DNA of 64,000 nt. Source: an uncultured Cedecea sp. GTDB taxonomy: Bacteria > Pseudomonadota > Gammaproteobacteria > Enterobacterales > Enterobacteriaceae. Positions 36,374 to 47,916 of this stretch are shown in pieces. Under the pieces are notes generated by a model. That model did no database searches. It was not told where the DNA came from and saw nothing but the letters and a program-made list of their open reading frames with translations. How positions within the stretch are numbered: position 1 is the first letter of the stretch; the number at the start of each line of letters is the position of its first letter. Position numbers and translations under genes: made by a program. The stretch spans positions 186,001 through 250,000 of the forward strand of contig NZ_CANMLV010000003.1 in assembly GCF_947498825.1 (NCBI RefSeq). Direction: 5' to 3'.

Positions 36374-36949
36374 GTGAAACATATGTATCGATTTCCCTTG
36401 GCGCTGACTTTGGCCTCCTCGCTGATGATGGTAACCCCTGTAAGTCAGGCTGCAAAGAAGGGCTTGTTTACGGGTGTCTGGGATACATTTTCCGGTAATG
36501 TCTCCAAGACATGGAAAACACCACAGCACTATGATCTTTATGTGCCAGCGATAACATGGCATGCGCGTTTCGCCTATAGCAAAGAGAAAACAGACGCCTA
36601 CAATGAGCGCCCATGGGGCGTTGGGTTCGGGCAGTCTCGCTGGGATGAAAAAGGTAACTGGCATAGCCTTTATCTGATGGCATTCAAAGACTCATTTAAC
36701 AAATGGGAGCCTATCGGAGGTTATGGCTGGGAGAAAACTTGGCGTCCGCTGAAAGACGACAATTTTCATCTTGGGCTTGGGTATACGGCGGGTTTTACTG
36801 CACGTGACAACTGGAAGTATATACCTGTTCCGCTGATATTACCTCTGGCTTCTATTGGTTATGGTCCGGCAACATTCCAGATGACTTATATTCCAGGAAC
36901 TTACAACAACGGTAATGTTTACTTTGCCTGGATGCGTTTTCAGTTCTGA
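36374..36949 (+). CDS. pagP: PagP, lipid A palmitoyltransferase
   Basis: A 191-residue outer-membrane barrel enzyme that moves palmitate from phospholipid to lipid A. Starts at GTG 36374 or ATG 36383. Signal peptide to about residue 26 (TPVSQA). Catalytic residues H63 (ITWHARF), D106 and S107 (FKDSFNKW) equal E. coli H33, D76 and S77. The end [15 protein letters not shown] is identical to the E. coli form. In related bacteria PhoPQ controls it, but I could not support a box here. Confidence 0.97.
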   Translation: MKHMYRFPLALTLASSLMMVTPVSQAAKKGLFTGVWDTFSGNVSKTWKTPQHYDLYVPAITWHARFAYSKEKTDAYNERPWGVGFGQSRWDEKGNWHSLYLMAFKDSFNKWEPIGGYGWEKTWRPLKDDNFHLGLGYTAGFTARDNWKYIPVPLILPLASIGYGPATFQMTYIPGTYNNGNVYFAWMRFQF

Positions 36950-37149
36950 ATGTGATTCAGGTTCTATTTTTCAGTTGATAAGTGGATTTTTCATAACCCT
37001 TAAAATACAATGGTTAATGCTAAATGTGGCAAAAAGTTAGAGATTTTTATCACTTTTTAGTAATTATTGGCTGGACAAAGCTTACTACAATTGTTGTACT
37101 TAAGCGGGACACAGCATTTGTGTCGTTTTTTAATGTAAAGGTAATTTTG

Positions 37150-37359
37150 ATGTCTAAGATTAAAGGTAACGTTAAGTGGTTCAATGAATCCAAAGGCTTT
37201 GGTTTCATTACTCCGGAAGATGGCAGCAAAGACGTATTCGTACACTTCTCTGCAATCCAGAGCAATGGTTTCAAAACCCTGGCTGAAGGCCAGCGCGTTG
37301 AGTTTGAAATCACTAACGGTGCCAAAGGCCCTTCTGCTGCAAACGTAATGGCTATCTAA
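37150..37359 (+). CDS. cspE: CspE, cold-shock family RNA chaperone
   Basis: ATG 37150 gives the canonical 69 residues; the longer open frame from 37024 is untranslated leader. RNP1 (KGFGFI) and RNP2 (VFVHF) motifs are intact and the sequence is nearly identical to E. coli CspE ([20 protein letters not shown]). It melts RNA secondary structure and acts as an antiterminator. A strong terminator follows 21 bases after the stop. Confidence 0.98.
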   Translation: MSKIKGNVKWFNESKGFGFITPEDGSKDVFVHFSAIQSNGFKTLAEGQRVEFEITNGAKGPSAANVMAI

Positions 37360-37380
37360 GTCACTACCAGTAGAATATAA

Positions 37381-37405
37381 AAACCCGCCAAGGCGGGTTT
37401 TTTTT
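37381..37405 (+). terminator. Terminator of cspE
   Basis: AAACCCGCC (37381-37389) pairs with GGCGGGTTT (37392-37400) and continues into T8. The A-tract on the left may let it also serve crcB on the minus strand. Confidence 0.95.
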
Positions 37406-37430
37406 CGCGGTTAATTCCGGCACCCCCTGG

Positions 37431-37814
37431 TTATTGCACTGTTGCCGTATTCACCAGCCAAATGGCGAAGGCTGTCATAAGAAATGAGCCTGCAAGATTG
37501 ATAGCCACATTGAGCCCGGCCCAGGCCAGACGCCCTTCCTGCATTAACAGGATGACTTCATAGGAGAAAGTAGAAAAAGTTGTCAGCCCACCACAGAAAC
37601 CGGTAGTAATCAGCATCTTCCACATGGGATCAAGATGAGTGACGCGTGTAAATAGCGCAAACGCGAGACCAATAATGAAGGCCCCCGTCAGGTTGGCAAT
37701 CATGGTTCCCATAGGAATAGCCAGACTTGCCGAATTAAATTTGGCACTGAGTAGCCAGCGAGCCACACTGCCGATCCCCCCGCCGATAAATACTGCACAA
37801 GCCATCTGTATCAC
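37431..37814 (-). CDS. crcB: CrcB/Fluc fluoride channel
   Basis: A 127-residue protein with four membrane helices. The GTG at 37814, nine bases after AAGGA, lines up with the E. coli start (MLQLLLAVFIGGG). [12 protein letters not shown], the Asn-containing [10 protein letters not shown] and [17 protein letters not shown] are Fluc channel hallmarks, with the Phe residues and polar track that conduct fluoride. It works as a dual-topology dimer. No fluoride riboswitch was seen. Confidence 0.96.
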   Translation of the reverse strand: MIQMACAVFIGGGIGSVARWLLSAKFNSASLAIPMGTMIANLTGAFIIGLAFALFTRVTHLDPMWKMLITTGFCGGLTTFSTFSYEVILLMQEGRLAWAGLNVAINLAGSFLMTAFAIWLVNTATVQ

Positions 37815-37914
37815 AAGCTGTCCTTTCTGATAACATTTTTAAAGAGTGTAAACGTCGAATTTTCTTTTGCCAATTAATCGATTCAAATCCTCTCTGTTGG
37901 ATTCTGGAGCATAT

Positions 37915-38727
37915 ATGAAAGTTGCAGTAGGCCAGTTTGTTGTTGGGCCTCGCTGGCAGGATAATGCCAACGTTTGTGTTGAACTGATGGCTCAGGCGAC
38001 TGAAGCAGGCGCGTCACTGCTGGTATTGCCCGAAGCCGTGCTGGCGCGTCAGGATGATATGCCTGATTTATCTGTTCAATCAGCACAGCCGCTGGATGGT
38101 GCTTATGTGACTCAACTGTGTGAGGCCAGTCGCCATACTAACCTGACGACAGTGCTGACATTACATACACCCACAATCCCGGGAAGGGCGGCCAACACGC
38201 TGATTGCTGTGCGGGCGGGTGAGGTGATTGCCCGGTATCAGAAAATACACCTGTATGATGCGTTTAGTGTTCAGGAATCTCGCCTGGTTGATGCAGGGGA
38301 TGAGCTTGCTCCGATTATCACGGTGGATGGGATGCTCATCGGACTGATGACTTGCTACGATCTGCGCTTTCCTGATCATGCCTTGGCGTTAGCCCTCCAA
38401 GGTGCTGAAGTGCTGGTTCTGCCCGCGGCCTGGCTAAGAGGCCCACATAAAGAAAAGCACTGGGAAACCTTACTGACTGCACGGGCTCTGGATACGACCT
38501 GCTATATTGTGGCGTCAGGTGAGTGTGGAAATAAGAACATTGGCCAGAGTCGAGTCATTGACCCATTAGGAATAACGATTTCCGCCGCTGCAGAGACACC
38601 GGCATTGATTTTTGCCACGCTGGACAAGCAACGATTAGTGAAAGTCCGGGAGATGCTACCGGTGTTGAAAAACCGCCGTTTTACGCCACCTCAACTGACG
38701 TGCTATACGCCGGATAAAGTTGATTAA
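37915..38727 (+). CDS. ybeM: YbeM, deaminated glutathione amidase (nitrilase family)
   Basis: ATG 37915 follows TGGAG and gives 270 residues; the earlier frame opening at 37867 lacks a binding site. The nitrilase catalytic triad is E40 (LVLPEAVL), K110 (RYQKIHLYD) and C147 ([10 protein letters not shown]). Family members Nit1/YbeM hydrolyse deaminated glutathione, a side product of transaminases. In E. coli K-12 this gene is damaged; here it is intact. Confidence 0.92.
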   Translation: MKVAVGQFVVGPRWQDNANVCVELMAQATEAGASLLVLPEAVLARQDDMPDLSVQSAQPLDGAYVTQLCEASRHTNLTTVLTLHTPTIPGRAANTLIAVRAGEVIARYQKIHLYDAFSVQESRLVDAGDELAPIITVDGMLIGLMTCYDLRFPDHALALALQGAEVLVLPAAWLRGPHKEKHWETLLTARALDTTCYIVASGECGNKNIGQSRVIDPLGITISAAAETPALIFATLDKQRLVKVREMLPVLKNRRFTPPQLTCYTPDKVD

Positions 38728-38827
38728 TTTTGTTACAGATTAAAATTGTGTCGTGCTACAGGATGACGGTAATAAAGACAGTTCCTGTTAGCCGTTATTG
38801 CGGCGTGTTTCTTAAAAGAAGGTAAGT

Positions 38828-39031
38828 ATGGGTGAGATTAGTATTACCAAATTGTTGGTGGTCGGTGTGCTGATTGTGTTGTTGTTTGGAACTAAAAAAC
38901 TACGAACACTGGGAAGCGATCTCGGCTCGGCTCTGAAAGGCTTTAAAAAAGCAATGGCCGAAGATGAATCCGCAAAACCTTCTGACACTCGTGCAGACAC
39001 GCCCGCCGGACAGATTGATACCAAACATTGA
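38828..39031 (+). CDS. tatE: TatE, Tat translocase subunit
   Basis: A 67-residue TatA-type protein: short N-terminal membrane helix ([16 protein letters not shown]), hinge and amphipathic helix ([16 protein letters not shown]), then an acidic tail. Position next to lipA marks it as TatE rather than TatA, which lies in tatABC. AAGGTAAGT precedes the ATG. Confidence 0.95.
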   Translation: MGEISITKLLVVGVLIVLLFGTKKLRTLGSDLGSALKGFKKAMAEDESAKPSDTRADTPAGQIDTKH

Positions 39032-39040
39032 TTTTGTCAG

Positions 39041-39071
39041 ATAAAAAACGGCTCAACATATATTGAGCCGT
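39041..39071. terminator. Bidirectional terminator between tatE and lipA
   Basis: ACGGCTCAA (39048-39056) pairs with TTGAGCCGT (39063-39071). The minus strand then runs into T6, ideal for lipA; the plus side has a short T-rich tail. Confidence 0.88.
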
Positions 39072-39101
39072 ATTTGCCAGAAGCAGCAATCAGTAATCTG
39101 A

Positions 39102-40067
39102 TTATTTGACTTCCATCCCCTTGGCCTGCAGATCTGCATGATAAGAAGAGCGTACAAACGGACCACAGGCTGCATGTGTAAAACCCATTGCCATTGCTTC
39201 TTCTTTCATCTCGTCAAACTCATCGGGGCTAACATAACGCTGTACCGGTAAGTGGTGACGGCTGGGTTGCAGATACTGCCCTAACGTTAGCATGGTGACG
39301 CCATGACGACGTAAGTCGCGCATAACTTCAACGATCTCTGCGTTGGTTTCGCCTAAACCAACCATTAAACCGGATTTCGTTGGAATATGAGGATGTGCCT
39401 CTTTAAAACGTTCCAGCAACTTCAGTGACCAGTTATAATCAGCGCCCGGTCGAACCTGGCGATAGACACGTGGAACGTTTTCCAGGTTGTGGTTAAAGAC
39501 ATCGGGTGGGGTTGCGGTCAGAATATCCAACGCTTTATCCATACGCCCCCGGAAATCGGGTACCAGAGTCTCGATTTTTATTGTCGGATTTTTAGCACGA
39601 ATTTCGCGGATACAATCAGCAAAGTGCTGTGCTCCACCATCGCGCAGGTCGTCACGGTCAACGGATGTAATCACCACATAACGCAGACCCATGTCAGAGA
39701 TAGTCTGTGCCAGTTTTACGGGTTCATTGGCATCAGGCATCATTGGACGGCCATGTGCGACATCACAGAACGGGCAGCGACGGGTACAAATAGCCCCAAG
39801 GATCATAAAGGTTGCCGTTCCGTGGTTAAAGCATTCTGAAAGGTTCGGACAGGATGCTTCTTCACACACCGAATGCAGGCCATTTTTACGCATGGCGGCT
39901 TTGATGCCCTGAATTCGGGTTGAGTCAGTGGGGAGCTTGATTCTCATCCACTCTGGCTTTCTTAATATCTCCTGGCGCTCTGTCACCACGTTTTTAATCG
40001 GGATCAAAGCCATTTTATCGGCGTCGCGGTACTTAACGCCGCGTTCCATCACAATAGGTTTGCTCAT
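39102..40067 (-). CDS. lipA: LipA, lipoyl synthase (radical SAM)
   Basis: A 321-residue radical SAM enzyme that inserts two sulfurs into protein-bound octanoate. The auxiliary cluster cysteines C68, C73 and C79 ([12 protein letters not shown]) and the radical SAM CxxxCxxC C94, C98 and C101 (CTRRCPFC) are at the same numbers as in E. coli. It acts after LipB, encoded upstream on the same strand. Confidence 0.99.
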   Translation of the reverse strand: MSKPIVMERGVKYRDADKMALIPIKNVVTERQEILRKPEWMRIKLPTDSTRIQGIKAAMRKNGLHSVCEEASCPNLSECFNHGTATFMILGAICTRRCPFCDVAHGRPMMPDANEPVKLAQTISDMGLRYVVITSVDRDDLRDGGAQHFADCIREIRAKNPTIKIETLVPDFRGRMDKALDILTATPPDVFNHNLENVPRVYRQVRPGADYNWSLKLLERFKEAHPHIPTKSGLMVGLGETNAEIVEVMRDLRRHGVTMLTLGQYLQPSRHHLPVQRYVSPDEFDEMKEEAMAMGFTHAACGPFVRSSYHADLQAKGMEVK

Positions 40068-40371
40068 ACGGTACGGGTTCCCGTTGCGGATACTTAAGTG
40101 AGGCTAATTGATTTTCTAGCTTATGTTGCAAATATCAATTATTTTTTAACGTATGCCGCGGAGTATATCATCAGCGCAAGGCAGAATCAGTAAGCCGTGA
40201 CAGTAAATAGCGAAAGAATTGTAAATGAATTGTTGTGGGATGTCTGTGCTATATCGCAGTTTAGGGCACCAATGATGCAGATTTTCTCATCAAAAAAAAC
40301 AATCTGAGTAACTACGTCCCATTCTCATTTGTTCAGCGGGAAGAGACGTAGCTTAAGACTGAAAAACCTGA
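40068..40371. other. Spacer between lipB and lipA without ybeF
   Basis: About 300 bp. E. coli has the LysR-type gene ybeF here; it is absent and I see no fragment of it. A CTACGTC/GACGTAG pair (40312-40318, 40345-40351) could form a weak hairpin after lipB. Nothing else recognised. Confidence 0.5.
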
Positions 40372-41043
40372 CTAGATCTGGGATATGCCAGCCGAAGGCT
40401 CGTCGTTTTCTGAGTAGATATAAGGTGGATGATTCAATAACGCGATAAGGTTAGCAATCAGGCGCGGTTGTACTTCTGCAGGTGTAATGTTTTCCACAAA
40501 GTGACTGACTTGCGTCATCTCCATTCCGGCGTAACCACAAGGATTAATCCGCAAAAAGGGGGAGAGGTCCATATTGATATTCAGGGCCAGACCATGAAAA
40601 GAGCAACCCTGACGAATACGCAAACCCAGTGAGCAAATCTTGCGTCCATCGACATATACTCCAGGCGCCTCTGCACGAGGATAAGCAGTGATAGAAAACT
40701 CTGCCAGGGTATTTACGACGGTTTGTTCCAGCAAGGTAACTAATTCTCGTACTCCGAGTTTACGGCGTTTGAGATTGATCAACAGGTAGACGATTTGCTG
40801 ACCCGGACCATGATAAGTTACCTGCCCCCCGCGATCGCTCTGTATGACCGGAATATCGCCCGATAACAGAATATGTTCAGCTTTTCCTGCCTGCCCTTGA
40901 GTAAAAACTGCCGGATGTTCTACCAGCCAGATTTCATCAGGTGTATTTTCCCCGCGATGATGCGTGAAGTCATGCATAGCCGTGGATACAGGTTCATAAG
41001 GCTGTAAGCCGAGATTACGGATAAGAAGGGTATCTTGAGACAA
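40372..41043 (-). CDS. lipB: LipB, octanoyl-[ACP]:protein octanoyltransferase
   Basis: The TTG at 41043, seven bases after GGAGA, gives 223 residues and aligns with the E. coli start; an earlier TTG at 41064 has no such site. Motifs [14 protein letters not shown], the catalytic-Lys region [16 protein letters not shown] and the Cys segment [10 protein letters not shown] are intact. It transfers octanoate from ACP to lipoyl domains for LipA. The C-terminal tail is more divergent than the core. Confidence 0.97.
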   Translation of the reverse strand: MSQDTLLIRNLGLQPYEPVSTAMHDFTHHRGENTPDEIWLVEHPAVFTQGQAGKAEHILLSGDIPVIQSDRGGQVTYHGPGQQIVYLLINLKRRKLGVRELVTLLEQTVVNTLAEFSITAYPRAEAPGVYVDGRKICSLGLRIRQGCSFHGLALNINMDLSPFLRINPCGYAGMEMTQVSHFVENITPAEVQPRLIANLIALLNHPPYIYSENDEPSAGISQI

Positions 41044-41147
41044 AACAGCGTCTCCGGAAAACAAAAGGTGGCAGGGAGTATATCAAAGCATCAGTAAAGC
41101 AGAAATAGCGGTGTAATCTATCCCGGCGGGGAACCGGGATAGCAAAA

Positions 41148-41411
41148 TTACAGAACCATGCGGACAATATCTATTTTACCCAGCTCTTCGTACAGTGTTT
41201 CGACCTGTTCAATATGGGTGGCATTGATGGTCACAGAAACTGAGTGGTAGTTTCCTTTGCTGCTGGGTTTCACATCAGGTGTATAGTCACCTGGTGCATG
41301 GCGCTGAACAACTTCAACCACCAAGTCAACCAGCTCTGGTTGTGCAAGGCCCATCACTTTGTAGGTAAAAGGCGTTGGAAATTCCAGTAATTCGTTCAGT
41401 TTGGTTTTCAT
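41148..41411 (-). CDS. ybeD: YbeD, DUF493 protein
   Basis: An 87-residue ACT-like small protein almost identical to E. coli YbeD ([45 protein letters not shown]). Always found between dacA and lipB in this group. Function is not established. Confidence 0.96.
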   Translation of the reverse strand: MKTKLNELLEFPTPFTYKVMGLAQPELVDLVVEVVQRHAPGDYTPDVKPSSKGNYHSVSVTINATHIEQVETLYEELGKIDIVRMVL

Positions 41412-41512
41412 GGTCGCTCCCGCTACCTTAAAATAATAACTCCTGACGAAGCAGGAGTTTCTCTATTACAGAATATATGGGGATCAATGCCGATTTTTCA
41501 AGTCGGCTATTA

Positions 41513-42724
41513 TCAACCGAACCAGTGATGCAATGTCAGTTTGATGTAGTCTATCATTCTGCTGAAGAAACCACCTTCTGGCATTTCTTGCAGGACCACC
41601 AGCGGACGTTGTTCAATCGTTTTACCGTCTAGCTGGAAGTTGATAGTACCGACCACTTGGTTTTTCTGTAGCGGGGCATGCAGCTCTGGAGAGTTCAGCA
41701 CATAGCTTGCTTTCAAATCTTTCAAGCGACCACGTGGGATAGTCAGATAAATATCTTTATCTACTCCCAAGGCTGCACGATCGCTTTCGCCAAACCAGAC
41801 AGGCTCAGAGGCAAACTCTTTACCTACTTTTAATGGCGATACGGTTTCAAAGAAACGGAAGCCCCAGGTAAGCAGTTTCTTGCTTTCAGCCTCACGGCCT
41901 TTAAATGTTCTGCCACCAAGCACGGCGGAAATCAGACGCATGTCACCTTCGGTCGCAGAAGCGACCAGGTTATAGCCCGCTGCATTGGTGTGCCCGGTTT
42001 TGATACCGTCAACATTAAGGCTGGTATCCCAGAGTAAACCATTACGGTTAGTCTGACGAATATTGTTGAAAGTAAACTCTTTTTCTTTATAGACAGCGTA
42101 CTCGTTTGGCACGTCACGAATTAATGCCTGGCCAATTAATGCCATATCGCGTGCTGAACTGTACTGGCCTTCTGCATCTAAACCGTGCACGGTTTTGAAA
42201 TGGGTATTCTTCAGCCCTAATGCACCCACATAGCTGTTCATCAGACCGACAAAGGCGTCCTGGCTGCCGGCAACAAAATCGGCCATGGCAACGCAGGCGT
42301 CATTGCCAGACTGTAAATTAATACCACGGATAAGCTTATTGACCGGGACCTGCATGCCTGGCTGAAGAAACATCAGCGAGGAACCTTTAAAGACCGGGTT
42401 TCCGGTTGCCCAGGCATCTTTATTTATGGTGACTATGGCATTTTCATCAAACTTACCGGCTTTCATTGCCTGACCAATGACATAACTGGTCATCATTTTG
42501 GTCAGACTGGCAGGATCACGACGGGCATCAGCATTCGACTCTGCAAGGACTTTACCGGAGTTTGCATCGATCAAAATATACGCTTCTGCATCAATCTGCG
42601 GGACGCCGGGGATCATTGTTTTAAGGTTGATCTCTTCAGCCTGAACAATGGCGACAGACGAAAAAGCCAGCACAGTGGTGAGCGCGATGCGCTTCACAAA
42701 ACGAATAGGGAAATCTGTAATCAT
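41513..42724 (-). CDS. dacA: DacA, PBP5 D-alanyl-D-alanine carboxypeptidase
   Basis: A 403-residue periplasmic enzyme trimming pentapeptides of peptidoglycan. Signal peptide to about A29. Active-site motifs S73-xx-K76 (SLTKMM), SGN at 139-141 and KTG at 242-244 are intact. The C-terminal amphipathic helix ([17 protein letters not shown]) anchors it to the inner membrane. Same strand as rlpA and mrdAB. Confidence 0.98.
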   Translation of the reverse strand: MITDFPIRFVKRIALTTVLAFSSVAIVQAEEINLKTMIPGVPQIDAEAYILIDANSGKVLAESNADARRDPASLTKMMTSYVIGQAMKAGKFDENAIVTINKDAWATGNPVFKGSSLMFLQPGMQVPVNKLIRGINLQSGNDACVAMADFVAGSQDAFVGLMNSYVGALGLKNTHFKTVHGLDAEGQYSSARDMALIGQALIRDVPNEYAVYKEKEFTFNNIRQTNRNGLLWDTSLNVDGIKTGHTNAAGYNLVASATEGDMRLISAVLGGRTFKGREAESKKLLTWGFRFFETVSPLKVGKEFASEPVWFGESDRAALGVDKDIYLTIPRGRLKDLKASYVLNSPELHAPLQKNQVVGTINFQLDGKTIEQRPLVVLQEMPEGGFFSRMIDYIKLTLHHWFG

Positions 42725-42866
42725 GGTTAAAACAACGGCATCCGTGATGGGATTAAAAAGAGTGCCTCACTATAGCAAAAGCGTTTTTTGCTGGCATCTG
42801 ACTTTGCTTACGAGTTTGTTAATGAAGCTTACAAAACTTTACACAGTGTCAGATGCCCGTTAACGT

Positions 42867-43967
42867 TTAGCGTGCAGGGGCGTTGGTAATGAAAGATTGC
42901 TGCTGCGCTTCTGATAATAAACGCTGCTGCAATGCAGTAGCATCACTGCGTTGGCTGAATGGACCTAACTGTATGCGGTAGATAGCTCCATTCTGTGATA
43001 TTGCGCCGCGCGTTGAAAATTGCTGGCTCAGTTTATTGAGCAGTTGCTGAGCACGTGTACTGTCACTGACGGCACCGACTTGTACCACATACTGGCCGCT
43101 TGTTTGAGTTGGCGTCGCAGGCTGAGCCGTGGGAGAACTCACGACCGCAGCGGGTTGCGATACGGCGGTTTCTGTCGGTGCGTCAGGCTGTTCGATAATG
43201 CCAGCAGGCATGGGGGAGGGTGCCCCTAAAAAACCGCCACTTTTAATCGGAGCGCCCATAGTATCGTCACTTTGTAAGGTACTATTGCTGATAGCGCGTA
43301 CGTTATCTTGTGCCCCCGGTTGCGGCGTAAAAGATGACGTACTTCCCAGACCACTGTTTAAGTCGGGGAGAACGGGTAAAGCATAAGTTTGTTTTGCCAT
43401 GGTCGTACAAGCCATGCCTGGACCTGAAACTGTACCATCCGGAGCGACAATAATCGGGTCGATACGCACCTTTGTGTTATTGGAGGTATTCAGTCTGTCT
43501 GCGGTTGCCCGTGACAGCGCGACGACACGATCGTGGGTACCATAAGGACCTCTGTCATTAACCCGGACGACCACCATACGACCATTGGCCAGATTGGTGA
43601 CACGCGCATAGCTTGGAATTGGCAGTGTCGGATGAGCAATCGTCAGGGCTGTAGGGTTGAACTCTTCGCCTGATGCTGTCAGATTTCCATCTACCGGGCC
43701 ATCATAGATAGCCGCAAACCCAGCTTCACTGTAGTTAGCCGGATTATTGACGATGTTATATTGCTTACCATCGCGTCGATAATCCTGGTTTAGCGACGGG
43801 TTCAGAGTTTCATACCGTGGCTCCTGCCCGGTAATTTCCACCACAGGCCCGTTACAGACTACCTGCGGTGGCACCTGAGTGGTAGTGGGCTGCTGGCCAT
43901 TATCATTTAACGTACATGCTGTCAGTAAGGCTGTCGCGATAAAAATTCCAAGCCAGTGCTTAACCAT
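42867..43967 (-). CDS. rlpA: RlpA, septal-ring lytic transglycosylase lipoprotein
   Basis: ATG 43967 behind GAGGGG gives 366 residues; the longer frame starts inside mrdB. Lipobox LLTAC with C18, double-psi beta-barrel domain at about 70-180 (LTASGEEFNPTALTIAHPTL, VVRVNDRGPYG with the catalytic-type Asp), a Pro/Thr-rich linker and a C-terminal SPOR domain (YVVQVGAVSDSTRAQQLLNK) that binds denuded glycan. In Pseudomonas RlpA cleaves such strands. Confidence 0.96.
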   Translation of the reverse strand: MVKHWLGIFIATALLTACTLNDNGQQPTTTQVPPQVVCNGPVVEITGQEPRYETLNPSLNQDYRRDGKQYNIVNNPANYSEAGFAAIYDGPVDGNLTASGEEFNPTALTIAHPTLPIPSYARVTNLANGRMVVVRVNDRGPYGTHDRVVALSRATADRLNTSNNTKVRIDPIIVAPDGTVSGPGMACTTMAKQTYALPVLPDLNSGLGSTSSFTPQPGAQDNVRAISNSTLQSDDTMGAPIKSGGFLGAPSPMPAGIIEQPDAPTETAVSQPAAVVSSPTAQPATPTQTSGQYVVQVGAVSDSTRAQQLLNKLSQQFSTRGAISQNGAIYRIQLGPFSQRSDATALQQRLLSEAQQQSFITNAPAR

Positions 43968-43983
43968 TGCGCCCCTCATCCAA

Positions 43984-45096
43984 TTAAACGCTTTTTGATA
44001 ACATTTTTCTGTGGGTATGTATCGACATGACGATACCAAACCCGGCCATAAGTACGATAAGTGCCGATCCTCCGTAGCTGACTAAGGGTAAAGGCACTCC
44101 AACTACAGGTAGGATACCACTAACCATACCTATATTAACAAATACATAGACGAATAAGATAAGCATCAGACCGCCCACCATGACACGACCAAATGTGGTT
44201 TGTGCGTGAGCAGCAATAAACAGTCCACGGGCTATCAGTAAGATATAAAGAGTCAGTAGCACCAGAACACCCAGCAGACCTAACTCTTCTGCCAGAACGG
44301 CAAAAATAAAGTCAGTATGCCGTTCGGGTAGGAATTCTAGCTGTGACTGGGTTCCGTGTAACCAGCCTTTACCGCGCAGGCCCCCGGAACCGATAGCAAT
44401 TTTAGACTGAATAATATGATAGCCAGCACCTAACGGGTCACTTTCCGGATCCAGTAACATCATCACGCGTGAACGCTGATAGTCATGCATCAGGAAGAAC
44501 CACAGTAACGGAATAAATGCCGCAAGTAACAGAGCCGCGATAGCAATCAGCCTCCAGCTAAGCCCGGAAAGAAACAGAACAAACAGCCCTGAACAAGCTA
44601 CCAGAATAGAGGTTCCTAAATCGGGTTGGGCGGCAACCAGCAGTGTCGGAATAAAAATAAGAACCAGTGCAATTCCGGTATTTTTTAACGACGGGGGGCA
44701 AACATCCCGGCTGATAAAACGTGCCACCATTAGAGGAACGGCAATTTTAGCAATTTCTGAAGGTTGAAAACGGACAATGCCTAAATCGAGCCAGCGCTGT
44801 GCTCCTTTAGAAATGGCACCAAATACATCAACTGCAATTAACAGAATAATGCAGATAACGTAGAGATAGGGGGCCCAGCCTTCATACACGCGTGGTGGAA
44901 TTTGCGCCATAACAAGCATCACCACGAATCCCATCGCGATTTGCCCCAGTTTACGTTCCGTCATATCCATATCCTGGCCACTCGCGCTCCAGATAACCAG
45001 AGCACTGAATACCAGCAGAGCCACAATGGTCGTCAGTAGCGTTGGGTCGAGATGAATTTTGTCCCAGATAGATTTTTTATTTGAGTTGCCGGTCAT
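43984..45096 (-). CDS. mrdB: RodA (MrdB), SEDS peptidoglycan polymerase
   Basis: A 370-residue inner-membrane protein with about ten helices that polymerises glycan strands for elongation together with PBP2. SEDS landmarks: [29 protein letters not shown] with the catalytic-type Asp, [14 protein letters not shown] and [16 protein letters not shown]. It starts two bases after the mrdA stop. Confidence 0.98.
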   Translation of the reverse strand: MTGNSNKKSIWDKIHLDPTLLTTIVALLVFSALVIWSASGQDMDMTERKLGQIAMGFVVMLVMAQIPPRVYEGWAPYLYVICIILLIAVDVFGAISKGAQRWLDLGIVRFQPSEIAKIAVPLMVARFISRDVCPPSLKNTGIALVLIFIPTLLVAAQPDLGTSILVACSGLFVLFLSGLSWRLIAIAALLLAAFIPLLWFFLMHDYQRSRVMMLLDPESDPLGAGYHIIQSKIAIGSGGLRGKGWLHGTQSQLEFLPERHTDFIFAVLAEELGLLGVLVLLTLYILLIARGLFIAAHAQTTFGRVMVGGLMLILFVYVFVNIGMVSGILPVVGVPLPLVSYGGSALIVLMAGFGIVMSIHTHRKMLSKSV

Positions 45097-45098
45097 AA

Positions 45099-47000
45099 CT
45101 ATTGGTCCTCTGCGGCTGATGCGCCAGGTGGTGCGGCAGGCAGTACGGTATTGTTATCCCCGAGCATTAAATGGTCGAGAATTTGTCGCATCATCGTACC
45201 CACAGCAGGGCCGGCTCCACCGTTTTCCAAAATGATGGTCACGGTATATTGCGGTTTATCGTAAGGGGCATAACCGACCATCATTTTATGGTCGCGCAAG
45301 CGTTCGGCAATCTTACTGGCGTTGTAGGTTTCATTCGCTTTCAGACCGAAAACCTGGGCAGTCCCTGATTTTACCGCCGCTTTATAAGGGGCGTTGGCAA
45401 AGTAGCGATGAGCGGTACCATTTGCACGGTTAGCCACGCCATACATACCGTCTTTGGCTATTTCCCAGAAACCGGAATGAATATCGCCGACTGGCTCTTC
45501 TGGTGGTTGTGTCCAGGGGATTTGCTTGCCATTTTCAACCCGGCTCATCAGTAAGTGAGGAACACGCACAATCCCGTCATTAATCAGGATCATCAGCGAC
45601 TTACTCATTTGAATTGGCGTAGCGGTCCAGTAACCCTGACCGATACCCACGGGGATCGTATCGCCTTGATACCAGGGTTTCTTAAAGCGTTTCATTTTCC
45701 ATTCACGCGTGGGCATATTACCCGAACGCTCTTCTGCCAGGTCGATACCAGTGTAATCGCCATAGCCAAACTTATTCATCCACTCACCCAGACGGTCAAT
45801 ACCCAAATCATAGGCAACTTGATAAAAGAAGGTATCGGCAGACTCTTCAATCGACTTGGTGATATTCAGGCGACCGTGTCCCCATTTCTTCCAGTCACGA
45901 TAACGTTTTTCTGAGCCAGGAAGCTGCCACCAGCCAGGATCAAAGAGTGAAGTATTTTTATTGATCACTCCGCTACTTAATGCTGACACCGCAATATAGG
46001 GTTTCACAGTGGATGCCGGAGGATAAACGCCCATAGTCGCGCGGTTTATTAACGGCGTATTGGGGTCATTAAGCAGGCCGGAGTAATCCTTGGTGGAAAT
46101 GCCATCAACGAACAGATTAGGGTTATAACTGGGCATCGATACCAGTGCCAGAACACCACCGGTATTGGGATCGGTAACGATAACCGAAGCGCGGCTTCCT
46201 TCCAGAAGTGTTTCAATATAACTCTGTAGTTCCAGGTCTAGTGTCAGATAAATGTCGTTACCCGCCACAGGCGGCACTTCTTTAAGCTGGCGGATAACAC
46301 GTCCTCGGTTATTCACCTCAACTTCTTCATATCCTGTCTGGCCGTGAAGAATATCTTCGTAATAGCGTTCAATTCCTAGTTTACCGATATCGTGTGTTGC
46401 CGCGTAGTTGGCCAGTCTTTGCTCTTTTTTCAGTCGCTCAACGTCTTTATCGTTAATTTTGGAAACATAGCCGATCACGTGGGTCAGGGCAGATCCATAA
46501 GGGTAAAAGCGGCGTTTATAGGCTTTAACCTCGACACCCGGAAAGCGATACTGATTTACGGCAAAACGTGCAACCTGGACTTCTGTCAGATTGTTTTTAA
46601 TAGGAATTAATGTGAAACGGTGTGAACGGGCACGCTCTTTTTTAAAGTTAGCGATATCGTCATCAGTAAGATCTATTATTGAACGAAGTGATTCCAGCGT
46701 GGCCTGCACGTCATCCACTTTTTCTGGCATCATTTCAATTTGATAGATGATTCGGTTTGATGCCAGTGGCGTGCCATTCCGGTCATAGATAATCCCACGC
46801 GTTGGCGGAATGGGTACCAGCTTAATACGGTTTACATTCGAGCGCGTCTGGTAATCATTGAAACGGAGTATTTGCAAATGATAGAGATTGACGAGCAATA
46901 CGCCCGTTAGCAATATAATAACTGAGAAGGCGACCAGAGCACGACGCACAAAAAGCGCCGACTCAGCTGAATGGTCGCGAAAAGAATTCTGTAATTTCAT
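45099..47000 (-). CDS. mrdA: PBP2 (MrdA), elongation transpeptidase
   Basis: A 633-residue class B penicillin-binding protein. N-terminal membrane helix at about 20-42, pedestal domain, then the transpeptidase domain with S330 in PASTVK (same number as E. coli), SxD-type motif SADTF in EESADTFFY, and KSGTAQVFG. Works with RodA in the rod complex. Confidence 0.98.
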   Translation of the reverse strand: MKLQNSFRDHSAESALFVRRALVAFSVIILLTGVLLVNLYHLQILRFNDYQTRSNVNRIKLVPIPPTRGIIYDRNGTPLASNRIIYQIEMMPEKVDDVQATLESLRSIIDLTDDDIANFKKERARSHRFTLIPIKNNLTEVQVARFAVNQYRFPGVEVKAYKRRFYPYGSALTHVIGYVSKINDKDVERLKKEQRLANYAATHDIGKLGIERYYEDILHGQTGYEEVEVNNRGRVIRQLKEVPPVAGNDIYLTLDLELQSYIETLLEGSRASVIVTDPNTGGVLALVSMPSYNPNLFVDGISTKDYSGLLNDPNTPLINRATMGVYPPASTVKPYIAVSALSSGVINKNTSLFDPGWWQLPGSEKRYRDWKKWGHGRLNITKSIEESADTFFYQVAYDLGIDRLGEWMNKFGYGDYTGIDLAEERSGNMPTREWKMKRFKKPWYQGDTIPVGIGQGYWTATPIQMSKSLMILINDGIVRVPHLLMSRVENGKQIPWTQPPEEPVGDIHSGFWEIAKDGMYGVANRANGTAHRYFANAPYKAAVKSGTAQVFGLKANETYNASKIAERLRDHKMMVGYAPYDKPQYTVTIILENGGAGPAVGTMMRQILDHLMLGDNNTVLPAAPPGASAAEDQ

Positions 47001-47027
47001 TTGCCGTCTGATACAACCTGCACAGGA

Positions 47028-47498
47028 TTACTCACGATGGTAGGGATGGTTAGTCGTAATACTCCACGCCCGATACAAGCTTTCAGCCACCAGTACACGT
47101 ACCAGTGGATGAGGCATTGTCAGCGCAGAAAGTGACCAGCTTTGTTCTGCTGCTGCTTTACAGGCTGGAGCCAGGCCTTCAGGACCACCAATCAGTAAGC
47201 TCACATCACGGCCATCTAGCTTCCAGCGTTCCAGCTGCACGGCGAGCTGCGGTGTATCCCAAGGCTGTCCTGGAATATCCAGGGTGACAATCCGGTTACC
47301 TTTACCCGCAGCCGCCAGCATCATTTCGCCTTCTTTTTCGAGAATACGTTTGATGTCAGCATTTTTGCTGCGTTTTCCCGCCGGGATCTCTACCAGTTCA
47401 AACGGCATATCTTTAGGAAAACGACGCAAATACTCGGTAAATCCGGTTTGCACCCAGTCAGGCATTTTGGTCCCGACAGCCACCAGTTGCAGCTTCAC
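47028..47498 (-). CDS. rlmH: RlmH, 23S rRNA pseudouridine-1915 methyltransferase
   Basis: A 156-residue SPOUT methyltransferase that methylates N3 of pseudouridine 1915 in assembled ribosomes. The knot motifs LLIGGPEGL and [18 protein letters not shown], and the C-terminal YHRE, match E. coli (155 residues). It lies three bases after rsfS and before mrdA. Confidence 0.98.
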   Translation of the reverse strand: MKLQLVAVGTKMPDWVQTGFTEYLRRFPKDMPFELVEIPAGKRSKNADIKRILEKEGEMMLAAAGKGNRIVTLDIPGQPWDTPQLAVQLERWKLDGRDVSLLIGGPEGLAPACKAAAEQSWSLSALTMPHPLVRVLVAESLYRAWSITTNHPYHRE

Positions 47499-47501
47499 TG
47501 C

Positions 47502-47819
47502 TTAGCTCCAGAGTTTTTCGAGTTCGTACAGTTGACGGCTCTCTTCTTGCATCACATGGACAATGACTTCACCTAAGTCGACAACGACCCAGTCTGAGGC
47601 ATTAATCCCTTTGACGCCCATTGGGCGAAGTCCTATCTCACGTGCAGATTGAACCACATGCTCAGCAATAGACATGACATGACGGTTAGATGTTCCCGTA
47701 CAAATGACCATGTAGTCGGTGATACTTGATTTGCCTTTGACATCGATAGCGACGATATCCTGGCCCTTGAGGTCATCGATTTTATCGACAACGAAATCTT
47801 GAAATTCTTTACCCTGCAA
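47502..47819 (-). CDS. rsfS: RsfS, ribosomal silencing factor
   Basis: A 105-residue protein that binds uL14 and blocks subunit joining during starvation. [37 protein letters not shown] and [14 protein letters not shown] are conserved. Start ATG at 47819 follows AGGGGGA. In E. coli cobC and nadD are upstream; here a bacteriocin module intervenes. Confidence 0.97.
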   Translation of the reverse strand: MQGKEFQDFVVDKIDDLKGQDIVAIDVKGKSSITDYMVICTGTSNRHVMSIAEHVVQSAREIGLRPMGVKGINASDWVVVDLGEVIVHVMQEESRQLYELEKLWS

Positions 47820-47916
47820 GAGTCCCCCTGAGAGAATGATTATATTATTTGACCCGCTACGACTTTACCCCGCAAGACGATGGGCTATTTTGACTCTGCA
47901 TTAAAGCACGGAGTCA

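Noticed and set aside
37815-37914. Fluoride riboswitch near crcB
   Set aside because: The leader is too short and lacks the conserved fluoride-aptamer pattern as far as I can read.
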